Source: an uncultured Victivallales bacterium (lineage in GTDB: Bacteria > Verrucomicrobiota > Lentisphaeria > Victivallales > UBA1829). From it: DNA of 50,693 nucleotides. A program made the translations under genes and the position numbers. The stretch spans positions 1-50,693 of the forward strand of contig CAKUDG010000026.1 of the NCBI GenBank assembly GCA_934644965.1. Reading direction: 5' to 3'. Below the pieces are notes generated by a model that saw only the letters and a list, made by a program, of their open reading frames with translations, had not been told where the DNA came from and made no database searches. Numbering within the stretch: position 1 is the first letter of the stretch; each line of letters opens with the position of its first letter. Below, piece by piece: positions 43,988-50,693 of this stretch.

Positions 43988-44443
43988 TTATTCCATCCCG
44001 GCTATTGCCTTGTATCTTCTTTTTGCGTGTCGCACATAATGCCGGAAAAAGTTGTAAGTGAACTCTTCCGCCAATTCCCGCGATTTTGCGAAAAAGAATG
44101 GGATACGATAATTGCAAATCATTGATATAATCGTCTGCTCTATGGCTTCCGGGTTGATTTTGCTGCGGTGGCTTCCATTGACCAGATTATCAAAGGTGGT
44201 TTCCACCACCACGGCGGCGGCCTCATATCCCCGGAGCCGTTCCAGTTCCCGGGTGAAGCGTTCCCGCCCGCCGGTCATGCAGGATAGCAAATCCCCGGCG
44301 GCCTTTCTCTCTATCGCTATCCGGTCCTCGAAGCCGTCAAGAGAGTAATCCCCGGTCGACAGCGCCCCCGGTTTGACTTCCACCGGGTACCCCTCGAATG
44401 AAAACGGGTATTGCTCCCGCGTGTCCTGAATGATCTGTAACAT
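43988..44443 (-). CDS. ERCC4-type nuclease
   Basis: 151 residues. The ERCC4 nuclease core is visible: IIQDTREQYPF near the start, LSTGDYSL, and IERKAAGDLLSC, which matches the V/IERK signature with the preceding acidic residues. Family members (XPF/Mus81-like) cut branched DNA; phage versions act in recombination or replication. ATG 44443 gives the usual start just before the QDTRE motif; GGGAG lies 12 nt upstream. It follows a large dyad (44499-44561) after the helicase gene. Confidence 0.82.
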   Translation of the reverse strand: MLQIIQDTREQYPFSFEGYPVEVKPGALSTGDYSLDGFEDRIAIERKAAGDLLSCMTGGRERFTRELERLRGYEAAAVVVETTFDNLVNGSHRSKINPEAIEQTIISMICNYRIPFFFAKSRELAEEFTYNFFRHYVRHAKRRYKAIAGME

Positions 44444-44498
44444 TGTGTTTTTTTCTCCCTTGCAAGTTTTTCTCACATGCGCGTAAGTGAATACAAAG

Positions 44499-44561
44499 CG
44501 TCCGAAGCGTCCGGGCCCGTCCGAAAACATCGTTTTTTGTGTTTTTCGGACGCTTCGGACG
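44499..44561. repeat. Large dyad: 15-bp perfect inverted repeat with inner arms
   Basis: CGTCCGAAGCGTCCG (44499-44513) and CGGACGCTTCGGACG (44547-44561) are exact reverse complements. Inside, CGTCCGAAAAC and GTTTTTCGGACG pair too. It starts 12 bp past the helicase stop. GCGCGT motifs flank it (44480 and 44580). It may be a terminator for the helicase or an origin or packaging element. Confidence 0.7.
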
Positions 44562-44573
44562 GTTCTTTTCAAC

Positions 44574-46034
44574 TTATACGCGCGTGAGCCTCATCCCGGA
44601 ATATCCTTTCTGACATTTGCCATCGCGCTTGATATCGTTCCTGCGCATCGCCCGATGAATATTCAGCATCGCATCCGGTAATTGTTTCTGAAGAACTCTT
44701 TCCGGCAATGGCTGCCATCCCCGTTGGTCGCAATACTCATTGAATGCAATCAACATTTCATTGATGGTAACGGTTGCGCCTCCGTCGGGTTTGACGCAAT
44801 CAGCAATAAAGCTGCTGACGGAATCCGATTCCAAAAGCAAATCATCAACCCGCCTTTGTTGTTCCGGGGGGCGCTGAATGCGCCCGCCCGCGCGCATCAG
44901 TTTTGCGGCTCCCTCAAGCATCCAGTTTAATATTCCGCTTGCTTCGCTTGATAAAATCACCCTGTCAAACTCGGATACCGGCTCTTGGGGCGGCGGGTTT
45001 TCATATTTGATCCAAAGCATACGCCGCCGCCATGCTGCAGAATCTCCATCCAATGTAACGCGCAAGGTGCTGTTGCTGGTGATAATGGCATTGAAACATC
45101 CGACAAAATCAATACCACCGGCAACCCCTTTCATCTCTGCGGTTTGCGTATCGTTCCCCGTTAATGCTTTCAGCCTTGAAGCCCCGGCGCTGTTCAGAAA
45201 GCGGCTGGGAACGTCTTTTGCGGTCAACAGGGTTTTCCCCAGCAGACGGAATGTTTCAAAAGGTCTGTTCATAAGGTCAAGCCTTAATTCCGTGCAGTTG
45301 TGCCGCCCGATAACCGTTTCCAGAATATTCACCAGCGTTGACTTGCCGCCGCCGGGGGTCCCGGTGATAAGCAGAAAGGTTTGTGAAATATTCACTCCAA
45401 TCAGGCATTGGCCCGCGTATAGTTGCAGCAAGTCCGCATCGGCTTCGCTCATGGCGGGGGATATCAGGTCGTCAAGGAACCTTGGGCATCCGGCACCGGG
45501 GATATATTCTATCTCGGAACGGTTCCGGCTGTAATCCTCGGGGGAAAACTCCCGCAATGTCCAGCAATTTTGAACATTATCAAAAACCAATACCCCATTG
45601 GCGCAATGGATGAAACGGTGCTCGCTTCTCTCAAAACATTTCCGGCGCTCCACCTCCGCTTTGAGAAATACCATGATATCCGACAATAAACGCACATTTT
45701 GCCGCCTGACCAAATCCGGAATTTTTTCCTTGCGCGCATATTCCCGCAGCATTTCCGCCAACTTGGAGATAATACGCTGTTCGGTTTGCGGTTCCCATAA
45801 ACCTTTGGCCGGGTTATAGAGATAGAAGCGTTGTTCGTCCGGGTCATAAACGGGATTGAACTGCTTGCGGTACCACGCCGCGAAAAACGGTTGATTAACT
45901 CCGGTTATCTTCCCCTTGTCGTCAAAAAACAAGGGGGGGCCAAAACGTTCCCGAAGCTCGCTTCCCTCTTTCAGGCCCGGCGCATTTTCAAGCGCGAATT
46001 TTGCCAGCTTGTCGGCCATTGCTTCCGCGTTCAT
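44574..46034 (-). CDS. D5-like primase-helicase (superfamily 3 / P4-type)
   Basis: 486 residues. N-terminal D5_N-type region, then an SF3-like ATPase with Walker A GTPGGGKSTL (about 230), a downstream TLLTAKDVPSRF and ITSN sensor, and a C-terminal winged-helix-like part (TINEMLIAFNEYCDQRGW). It should unwind DNA at the element's origin together with the upstream primase. ATG 46034 overlaps the primase stop by 4 bp (ATGA) and has a strong GGGGAGG ribosome site; an in-frame ATG at 46076 is rejected for this reason. Confidence 0.87.
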   Translation of the reverse strand: MNAEAMADKLAKFALENAPGLKEGSELRERFGPPLFFDDKGKITGVNQPFFAAWYRKQFNPVYDPDEQRFYLYNPAKGLWEPQTEQRIISKLAEMLREYARKEKIPDLVRRQNVRLLSDIMVFLKAEVERRKCFERSEHRFIHCANGVLVFDNVQNCWTLREFSPEDYSRNRSEIEYIPGAGCPRFLDDLISPAMSEADADLLQLYAGQCLIGVNISQTFLLITGTPGGGKSTLVNILETVIGRHNCTELRLDLMNRPFETFRLLGKTLLTAKDVPSRFLNSAGASRLKALTGNDTQTAEMKGVAGGIDFVGCFNAIITSNSTLRVTLDGDSAAWRRRMLWIKYENPPPQEPVSEFDRVILSSEASGILNWMLEGAAKLMRAGGRIQRPPEQQRRVDDLLLESDSVSSFIADCVKPDGGATVTINEMLIAFNEYCDQRGWQPLPERVLQKQLPDAMLNIHRAMRRNDIKRDGKCQKGYSGMRLTRV

Positions 46035-47086
46035 AGTTCGCCCCTCCCCGGAGCCAGATAAAGCAGTTTCTGCCAATTTTTCTTATCGCTCCGAAATACT
46101 CCCGGAAGCCGGGACAACCGCGCCGGGTTGGAACATGCCCGATCTACTCCAAGAGCGGTTAAAACCGGAAACACTTTTTCTTTGACGATCCGCGCCCAAT
46201 CGTCGGTATTGTCGATCCCGTCACAGGTGATCCACGCATGGCAGGATTTCCCGCCGGAATGAATCAGGGCGGCTATTTTGCATATCCTAAGACTGCAAAG
46301 CCCGCGCAATACTGCGCCCTGCTTCTCCATCGGCAGCGCGTCGAACTCCGCGACGATGTACCGGAACGATTTTACGCAAGCATCCCCGCGCATGGTCTGG
46401 CGGTCGCCGCTTCTGGTGGCCCCCGCGCGCCCGGTAAGCGTGTTTGGGATAATATGCGGGTATTCGTCCCCCAATCGCGCAAGGTGGCCTTGTCGTTGCG
46501 GGAACGGCTGTTTTTCGATCCATGCCAGCGCCCGGCGGAAAAAGGCCAGCCAGTCGGCGGCGGTTTTCACGTGATCCGCTCCGGAATCGTACCGGCTGCC
46601 GATGAATAACACATCGTCCGGGCGGTAGAGATGTTCCAGAATCGGCAGCATGTCGCCGGAAAAGGGGAATTGCTCCGATCTCGCTTCAATCCTCACCGGA
46701 GACGCATCCCAGACGTCTGCACCCTCCGGGTCGAGACTGCCGCCGCCCGCCTCGATCATACGGGACTGAAGCGCGACGGCCTGTTCCGTATCCCGGAGCG
46801 CTTCGTCCAGCCGTTCTGCGCGGGTTCGGCGCGGCGGTGGAATCGGTCGGGGGCGCGGGGCGGTGTCCAGCCGCGCCCTTTGGATTGCTTCTTTGATTTC
46901 CCGGTCATGAACTTTTCGGCGCCCGGTGGGAATGCTGGCCCGGATTTCCGCCAGCATGGTATTATCATCCCGCCCGGCCATGATCCCCAGATTTGCCACG
47001 CCAAGCAATGCAGTATGGCAACCGCCGCCGCCCGGCGCGGGGATGGTCGCCAGCGCTTCCCGGTACCGCTCTTCAATCTTCCGCAT
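46031..47086 (-). CDS. Archaeo-eukaryotic-type primase-polymerase (Prim-Pol)-like protein
   Basis: 351 residues. The C-terminal two thirds have the AEP signatures: an acidic FRYIVAEFDALP motif, the histidine motif LIHSGGKSCHAWI, and ARLSRLPGVFR. The N-terminal region is helical and Arg/Pro-rich (TAPRPRPIPPPRRTRAERLD) and resembles a primase-C-terminal-like module. It would start replication of the island with the D5-type helicase that follows with a 4-bp overlap. Its start overlaps the upstream small gene by 14 bp. Confidence 0.78.
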   Translation of the reverse strand: MRKIEERYREALATIPAPGGGGCHTALLGVANLGIMAGRDDNTMLAEIRASIPTGRRKVHDREIKEAIQRARLDTAPRPRPIPPPRRTRAERLDEALRDTEQAVALQSRMIEAGGGSLDPEGADVWDASPVRIEARSEQFPFSGDMLPILEHLYRPDDVLFIGSRYDSGADHVKTAADWLAFFRRALAWIEKQPFPQRQGHLARLGDEYPHIIPNTLTGRAGATRSGDRQTMRGDACVKSFRYIVAEFDALPMEKQGAVLRGLCSLRICKIAALIHSGGKSCHAWITCDGIDNTDDWARIVKEKVFPVLTALGVDRACSNPARLSRLPGVFRSDKKNWQKLLYLAPGRGEL

Positions 47087-47336
47087 GGCCGCCCCCTTTC
47101 GTTTTCACGTTAAAGAGCCTCCGCGCAATGCGGCTTTCTTCGGGCGTGCCGCCGAAGTATCGGACTTCATCCCCGAACGATACCGCCCCGGCCAGATGTT
47201 CCGGCGCTGTCCGTCTGTAAAAGACCAATACAACCGGCTGCCCTGCTGGGGCGTTCCCCAGTTCCGGAAATTCAAATATCGCGGCCGGGAGCGCCTCTAA
47301 CCGGGCTTGAAACTCGCTGTATTCTTCCGGGGTCAT
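47073..47336 (-). CDS. Small island protein, unknown
   Basis: 87 residues, no family recognised. It is mixed alpha/beta with GQPVVLVFYRR and a basic C-terminus ARRLFNVKTKGGG. The position between an HTH protein and the primase, with a 14-bp overlap with the primase start, supports it as a real gene of the replication operon. Confidence 0.6.
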   Translation of the reverse strand: MTPEEYSEFQARLEALPAAIFEFPELGNAPAGQPVVLVFYRRTAPEHLAGAVSFGDEVRYFGGTPEESRIARRLFNVKTKGGGHAED

Positions 47337-47338
47337 GA

Positions 47339-47665
47339 TTACGCCTCCTCCGTTCTGTGCTGGAGAAGCGCCCGGACGCTGGCGGGGTCGATCCGAACCA
47401 CGCGCGGCCCGATCTTAATACGCCGGAGAAGCCCGGTATTCATGTACCGGTTTACGGTGTTCAAGCTGACGGCAAGCAGCGCGGCGGCCTCCTTGCGGCT
47501 CAATGGTTTTTCCGGGATTGCGGCAGCGGGGATGGCGGGCTGGCCTTCATCCTGTGTTTTCAGCGCGGCAAGCAGCCTTTGCGGAGTAAGTTCCGGGACA
47601 AATGGCTGCAACATTCCGGTGGCGGCAGCAAGGATGGCGGGGGTGATTCTCTGTCTGATCTGCAT
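47339..47665 (-). CDS. Helix-turn-helix protein (HTH_17/AlpA- or excisionase-like)
   Basis: 108 residues. The C-terminal half is a MerR-type winged HTH of the excisionase/AlpA class: PLSRKEAAALLAVSLNTVNR, then YMNTGLLRRIKIGPRVVRID. In satellites such proteins activate or direct excision. ATG 47665 is chosen because AAAGGA lies upstream; a longer frame to 47824 has no sensible sequence. It stops 2 bp before the next gene. Confidence 0.8.
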   Translation of the reverse strand: MQIRQRITPAILAAATGMLQPFVPELTPQRLLAALKTQDEGQPAIPAAAIPEKPLSRKEAAALLAVSLNTVNRYMNTGLLRRIKIGPRVVRIDPASVRALLQHRTEEA

Positions 47666-47847
47666 TTGTGGCAATTCCTTTCCTGTTGTTTTGTGGAACT
47701 GCCCAAGAAAATAAAAGTCATGTTCTATAATGTTTTTTTGAAATGAAAGAGCGGAGAACTGTTTTCGACGTTTTCCGCTCAAAAAAAATAGAAAAATTTT
47801 ATCGATTATTCTACCCCTGTACAAAAGATCTCATTTTTTCAATGCTT

Positions 47848-48753
47848 CTATTGTATCTTGTGGACGTTAGGCAAATCATCCTTCAAACATCCCAACCGCT
47901 CAAACTCATGGATATATTGTACTGTTGTAAAACCCCGGTACTCTTCAGCCATGGCTTCGGCTATATCGGCAATCGGGTAAAATGTTTTTTTGGGTGCTCT
48001 CCATGCTCGCTTACCCTTGCGCGTTAACCATCTCTGCACGGCTATTCTTAGTGTGTCATATTTTTGGAGGTGAGGCATGTCTTTCCCGTCGTTTTTTTCA
48101 ACTTCAACGGCTTCAAAAACCGCGCGGACACACTCCGGGAGAGTCGCCCATTTTTCCCCAGAATGGCGGTGTTTATCCTCGATCAATTCTATGATAGTTC
48201 TGTGTTGATCACTATTTTCATTTTGTAAAAACTTGTTGTTCTCTTCCAATGTTTTGACGTATTTTTTCAATGTTCTGACGTGTTTTTTTAACTCTTCAAC
48301 ACTTCCGGCCTTTGCTTCCAATATATCGAGCTCACGCGACAAAACTTCAATGTTTTGGGCTTGTGCATTTAATGCAGTTCCAAGTACATTACAGTTGTTT
48401 TGAAGTATTCTTCCATTACAATCCCCGTATGCCCTGATAAGCCTAATAGCCAGTGACACAATATCATTTAACCGGGGGGCTTGCCGATAACGCTTAGATA
48501 TTGGTTCCTGAACTTTCCCGCATTCTTTTACCCCATCTTGCCATAACTTGAGTAGTTCGAGTGCACCGGTATATAGACTTGCTTGTTTTTGCTCTACAAG
48601 CTCTCGATATTTTGCATCATTGATTGTAGGCGCCCCGTCTTGCAGCCCCCTTTCAAAATAGATTATTAAATTCTTTATCGTCCAAAATGTGTTTATATCG
48701 GCAAAATCAAGCCCTTTTTCTATTTCGTTATAATCTAATTTCTCACCACACAT
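47848..48753 (-). CDS. Coiled-coil protein of unknown function, cargo candidate
   Basis: 301 residues, no family recognised. Helical throughout, with a coiled coil at about 150-200 (LKKHVRTLKKYVKTLEENNK) and a C-terminal basic region (RWLTRKGKRAWRAPKKTFYP, then FTTVQYIHEFERLG). Its base composition is visibly lower in GC than the rest of the island. It starts 4 bp after the integrase stop, with GAGGG 9 nt upstream. Position matches that of accessory or anti-phage cargo in satellites, but no function is shown. Confidence 0.65.
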   Translation of the reverse strand: MCGEKLDYNEIEKGLDFADINTFWTIKNLIIYFERGLQDGAPTINDAKYRELVEQKQASLYTGALELLKLWQDGVKECGKVQEPISKRYRQAPRLNDIVSLAIRLIRAYGDCNGRILQNNCNVLGTALNAQAQNIEVLSRELDILEAKAGSVEELKKHVRTLKKYVKTLEENNKFLQNENSDQHRTIIELIEDKHRHSGEKWATLPECVRAVFEAVEVEKNDGKDMPHLQKYDTLRIAVQRWLTRKGKRAWRAPKKTFYPIADIAEAMAEEYRGFTTVQYIHEFERLGCLKDDLPNVHKIQ

Positions 48754-48757
48754 ACTA

Positions 48758-50155
48758 TTACGCCCTCCTTATATGGTTCAAAATCTCTCTAACATCTTCA
48801 ATCGGCAGAGTATCCGCCAGACGTCGAAGCGCGGCACGTTCCGGAGCGTCTCCGGCAGCCGGGGCGACTTCTTCCGCGTCGGCCATGGGAAGTTGCAGCG
48901 CGGCGGCATATTTAACGGCGGCGCGGTCGCTGATCTTCGTATAGTGTTCGGTCATGGCGGGGCTGGCGTGTCCGGCGTTCCGTTGAATGACGGCGGCAGG
49001 GGTTCCGGCTTCGGCGTTGTGACTGATGTAAGAGTACCGGAGAGAATGAAAGCCGACTTCCACCACGGCGCGGCAGCCGCTTTTGACGGTGTTTCCGGTT
49101 TTGGGGTCGATGGTGGTCTTTACTCCGGTTCCGACTCGGTGTGTCTCAATTCCGCAATCATTGAAATGTTTTAAAATCTGTCTGGTGATTTGTGGGCTGC
49201 TTCCGTTGAGATACTTTTCCGCGAATTGCGGCAACAGATAGCCTACGCGTTTATACTCCGGAATGGCAGCTAGCATCTGGAATAAAAAAGGCGGAATCCC
49301 GATCTTTACAGCGGCTTGCGTCTTGTCCTTGACCGTGTGCGCGGTCTTGCGTGGTATGCGTTCGATTACGCCCCGCAGCAAGTCAATTTCCCGCCATTGC
49401 AAAGTACAGCAATCGCCAAGCCGCAGCCCGGTAAAATATCCTAATGCCACCAGAAAGCGCATATCACCAGTGGCGCTGTTAATTAACAGGGCGATTTGTT
49501 CTATGGTTAAAGGCTTTTTGCTGTTGTATTCCGCTTCGGCGCGGTCAATATCGCGGAAAGGATTTCCGGCGGTGATCTTGCCCGCATTGCCCAAGGTATG
49601 AAAAAAGCAGTTGAAAAACTGCAAGTACTTGTTAAAGGTGCCGGGTGCGTCCTCCTGCCTGATCTGCTCCATGAAAGCGGCGGCAATCTCCGGGGTTACA
49701 TCGGAAAGCAGCCGGGCGGTGGGAGAATGTTCTTTTATCCAGCCGGAAAAGCGGTCGTAATAGCTCCGGTAATTGGCTGCGGTGGTATGTCGTGGAATGG
49801 CATCGGCGGGGAAACGTTTGCAACTGGTGGGGCGTTTGGGGCAACCCATGAAGAGCCGCCAGCCGTCGGCGATGGTGGCGCGGCTGTTCAGCAGCATTGC
49901 GGCGGCATCTGCGGCGGCCTGTTCTGCGTCTTGCAAGTCATTTTTCAGGGTCCGGAGTTGTTCTGCTTTGTTGGTTTCGTGAATTCGTGCAAGAAGGCGA
50001 TTAGCTGCGGTCTGTGCCTCTTTTTCTTTGGTGATGGGTTTTCCATCGGGGTCGAGTAGGCGGCTTCTGTAGTCCTTTCCCTGGAATTGATATCGGATAT
50101 ACCAGAATCCCTTTGCCCCCGACGTGTAGAGTTTTCCGGTTGTTTTTCTTGCCAT
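48758..50155 (-). CDS. Tyrosine recombinase (site-specific integrase)
   Basis: 465 residues. N-terminal arm-binding-like region (FWYIRYQFQGKDYRSRL), a SAM-like core-binding domain, and the catalytic domain with R245 in TGLRLGD, H370-x-x-R373 in FHSLRY, H396 in AGHAS and nucleophile Y405 in EHYTK. It integrates and excises the island at tRNA-Leu(UAA), whose attR copy lies 130 bp upstream. GAGGGCGG precedes the ATG. Confidence 0.94.
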   Translation of the reverse strand: MARKTTGKLYTSGAKGFWYIRYQFQGKDYRSRLLDPDGKPITKEKEAQTAANRLLARIHETNKAEQLRTLKNDLQDAEQAAADAAAMLLNSRATIADGWRLFMGCPKRPTSCKRFPADAIPRHTTAANYRSYYDRFSGWIKEHSPTARLLSDVTPEIAAAFMEQIRQEDAPGTFNKYLQFFNCFFHTLGNAGKITAGNPFRDIDRAEAEYNSKKPLTIEQIALLINSATGDMRFLVALGYFTGLRLGDCCTLQWREIDLLRGVIERIPRKTAHTVKDKTQAAVKIGIPPFLFQMLAAIPEYKRVGYLLPQFAEKYLNGSSPQITRQILKHFNDCGIETHRVGTGVKTTIDPKTGNTVKSGCRAVVEVGFHSLRYSYISHNAEAGTPAAVIQRNAGHASPAMTEHYTKISDRAAVKYAAALQLPMADAEEVAPAAGDAPERAALRRLADTLPIEDVREILNHIRRA

Positions 50156-50284
50156 TGATCCGCCCTCTGTTTTTTTTATGATTTCCCATTGTATCCCCTG
50201 TTATTAAGATAGCATTGGGAAAGGGCGTTTCAAGTTGTTAGCCGGATAAAAACCGGCAAAAAATTATTTTTTTGTACCTAACTA
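50156..50284. promoter_or_regulatory. Integrase upstream region with CCGG repeat
   Basis: Contains GCCGGATAAAAACCGGC (50241-50257), a 5-bp inverted repeat sharing CCGGATAAAAACCGG with the attL side, and TTTCCCA/TGGGAAA inverted halves around 50182-50222 that may be a regulator site at the integrase promoter. Confidence 0.5.
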
Positions 50285-50416
50285 AACAGACTTAAAATCT
50301 GTTATCTATATGGTGTGCGGGTTCGAGTCCCGCTCCGGGCACCAGTTGAAAATAAAGGAGTTGCGATAAAAAGACCGCAGCTCCTTTCTTTTTTGCCCTG
50401 TTTTTGCGTTTGAGCT
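50285..50416 (+). repeat. attR (132-bp direct repeat)
   Basis: Exact copy of 42427-42558, beginning AACAGAC and ending TTTGAGCT. It carries only the 3' half of tRNA-Leu(UAA) and its terminator (50354-50394). Outside it the flanking sequences differ, marking the element's end. Confidence 0.95.
50354..50394 (+). terminator. Terminator copy in attR
   Basis: Same 12-bp stem, loop and CTTTTTT as at 42496-42536, included in the duplicated att sequence. Confidence 0.8.
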
Positions 50417-50466
50417 GGACTTCCCTTCTGTTTCTGCAAGGAAACGGGTGAAAAGCGGATAAAAAG

Positions 50467-50630
50467 TGTAATGCACCCCTTTTTTCAAGGGCGGCATTAC
50501 GTAGAAGCAGTCAAAAAATGCAGATTTTATTTTTTGAGAGTTCTTTATGCCGCCTGTTCCTCTTTTATGCAGCAGACGCATGAAACCATCTTTCGTATTC
50601 ATAAGGCGTCATGTAGCCTAGGTTGTGTCG
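50467..50630 (-). mobile_element. IS3-type insertion sequence remnant
   Basis: A transposase tail is read on the minus strand (separate entry). Beyond its stop, 50468-50500 forms a strong hairpin with GTAATGC/GCATTAC and inner CCCTT/AAGGG arms, and TG at 50467 with TGTAATGCACCCC resembles an IS3-family terminal repeat. The element is incomplete. Confidence 0.45.
50565..50630 (-). pseudogene. C-terminal fragment of IS3-type transposase (ORFB-like)
   Basis: Reads RHNLGYMTPYEYERWFHASA followed by one more alanine and a stop. The LGY-x-TP-x-E-(Y/F) ending is typical of IS3-family DDE transposases. Upstream in frame there is an immediate stop (50631-50633), so only this tail remains in the window, cut either by decay or by another insertion. 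Confidence 0.6.
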
Positions 50631-50682
50631 TCAATAGATTTGTGCTATATTATGCAAACGTCAAAAAAAGGATATCGGGAAA

Positions 50683-50693
50683 ATGGCGAATGC
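50683..50693 (+). CDS. Possible start of a truncated gene at the window end
   Basis: ATGGCGAATGC is preceded by AAAAAAGGATAT about 10 nt away, a plausible ribosome site, and by an AT-rich TATATTATG stretch. It may be the start of a transposase whose element interrupts the IS3-type remnant. Only 11 bases are visible. Confidence 0.2.

Larger units (their letters stand above)
42427..50284. mobile_element. Integrated phage-satellite-like island (7,858 bp)
   Basis: Bounded by 132-bp perfect direct repeats, the left one lying in tRNA-Leu(UAA). All genes read leftward: integrase, coiled-coil unknown, HTH/AlpA-like, small unknown, primase-polymerase, D5-type helicase, ERCC4 nuclease, two terminase-small-subunit-like proteins, small Cys-rich protein. 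There are no capsid, portal, tail, lysis or large terminase genes. This set (int, alpA-like, primase/helicase, terS-like) matches phage-inducible chromosomal islands and P4-like satellites, which are packaged by a helper phage. No antibiotic-resistance or toxin cargo is seen; the 301-residue unknown is the only cargo candidate. Confidence 0.85.

Noticed and set aside
43908..44117. Short minus-strand frame of 69 codons
   Set aside because: Overlaps the ERCC4 nuclease gene in another frame; no ribosome site.
50306..50602. Minus-strand frame of 98 codons across attR
   Set aside because: It overlaps the att repeat and is out of frame with the transposase fragment, which has a recognisable ending.

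Overview
The window looks like a chromosomal piece from a gut or sediment Lentisphaerae (Victivallales-like, Verrucomicrobiota superphylum). This is inferred from gene content, not from a marker-gene tree. The pointers are several pseudopilin-like proteins with an FTLIE leader and an H-X9-DG C-terminal motif, many secreted glycan-active proteins, FAD-dependent oxidoreductases and short-chain dehydrogenases next to glycosidases, and moderately high GC coding sequence. Both edges carry fragments that look like insertion-sequence ends.

Layout. 1-70: tandem hairpins resembling an IS200/IS605-type end. 340-4966 (minus): proS, an MFS transporter, a nitronate monooxygenase-like flavoprotein and a small membrane protein. 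5383-13066 (plus): two gene pairs, each a GH123/DUF4091-like protein followed by a CBM9/DOMON-like 'WGG' protein; the second partner is fused to an N-terminal helical-repeat region. 13234-15968 (minus): FAD oxidoreductase and SDR. 16538-20102 (minus): four pseudopilin-like genes, two of them the product of an 810-bp tandem duplication. 20153-25902 (minus): an operon of GH123-like (with a LamG-like domain), WGG protein, TPR protein and SDR, with a ROK-type regulator divergent at 26706. 28217-35058 (plus): FKBP isomerase, a predicted (alpha/alpha)6 protein, a DUF4870 membrane protein, a GH78 alpha-L-rhamnosidase-like enzyme and a hexose-6-phosphate mutarotase-like protein. 35143-39763 (minus): UvrD/Rep helicase, an archaeal-type IMP cyclohydrolase (PurO) and lysS. 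Then tRNA-Leu(CAG), recJ (plus) and tRNA-Leu(UAA).

42427-50284 is a 7,858-bp integrated element in tRNA-Leu(UAA), bounded by 132-bp perfect direct repeats (attL/attR). All its genes read leftward from a tyrosine integrase: coiled-coil unknown, AlpA/excisionase-like HTH protein, small unknown, primase-polymerase, D5-type helicase, ERCC4 nuclease, two terminase-small-subunit-like proteins and a small Cys-rich protein. No capsid, tail or large terminase genes are present. This is the architecture of a phage satellite (PICI/P4-like). Beyond it lies an IS3-type transposase remnant, possibly cut by another insertion at the window edge.

The two most notable systems are (i) the repeated GH123-like / WGG / TPR module, which occurs three times with a gene fusion linking its parts, and (ii) the compact satellite-like island with inverted CCGG-type repeats beside both att sites and a large dyad in its replication region. 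Functions are inferred from motifs read by eye; no database search was run.
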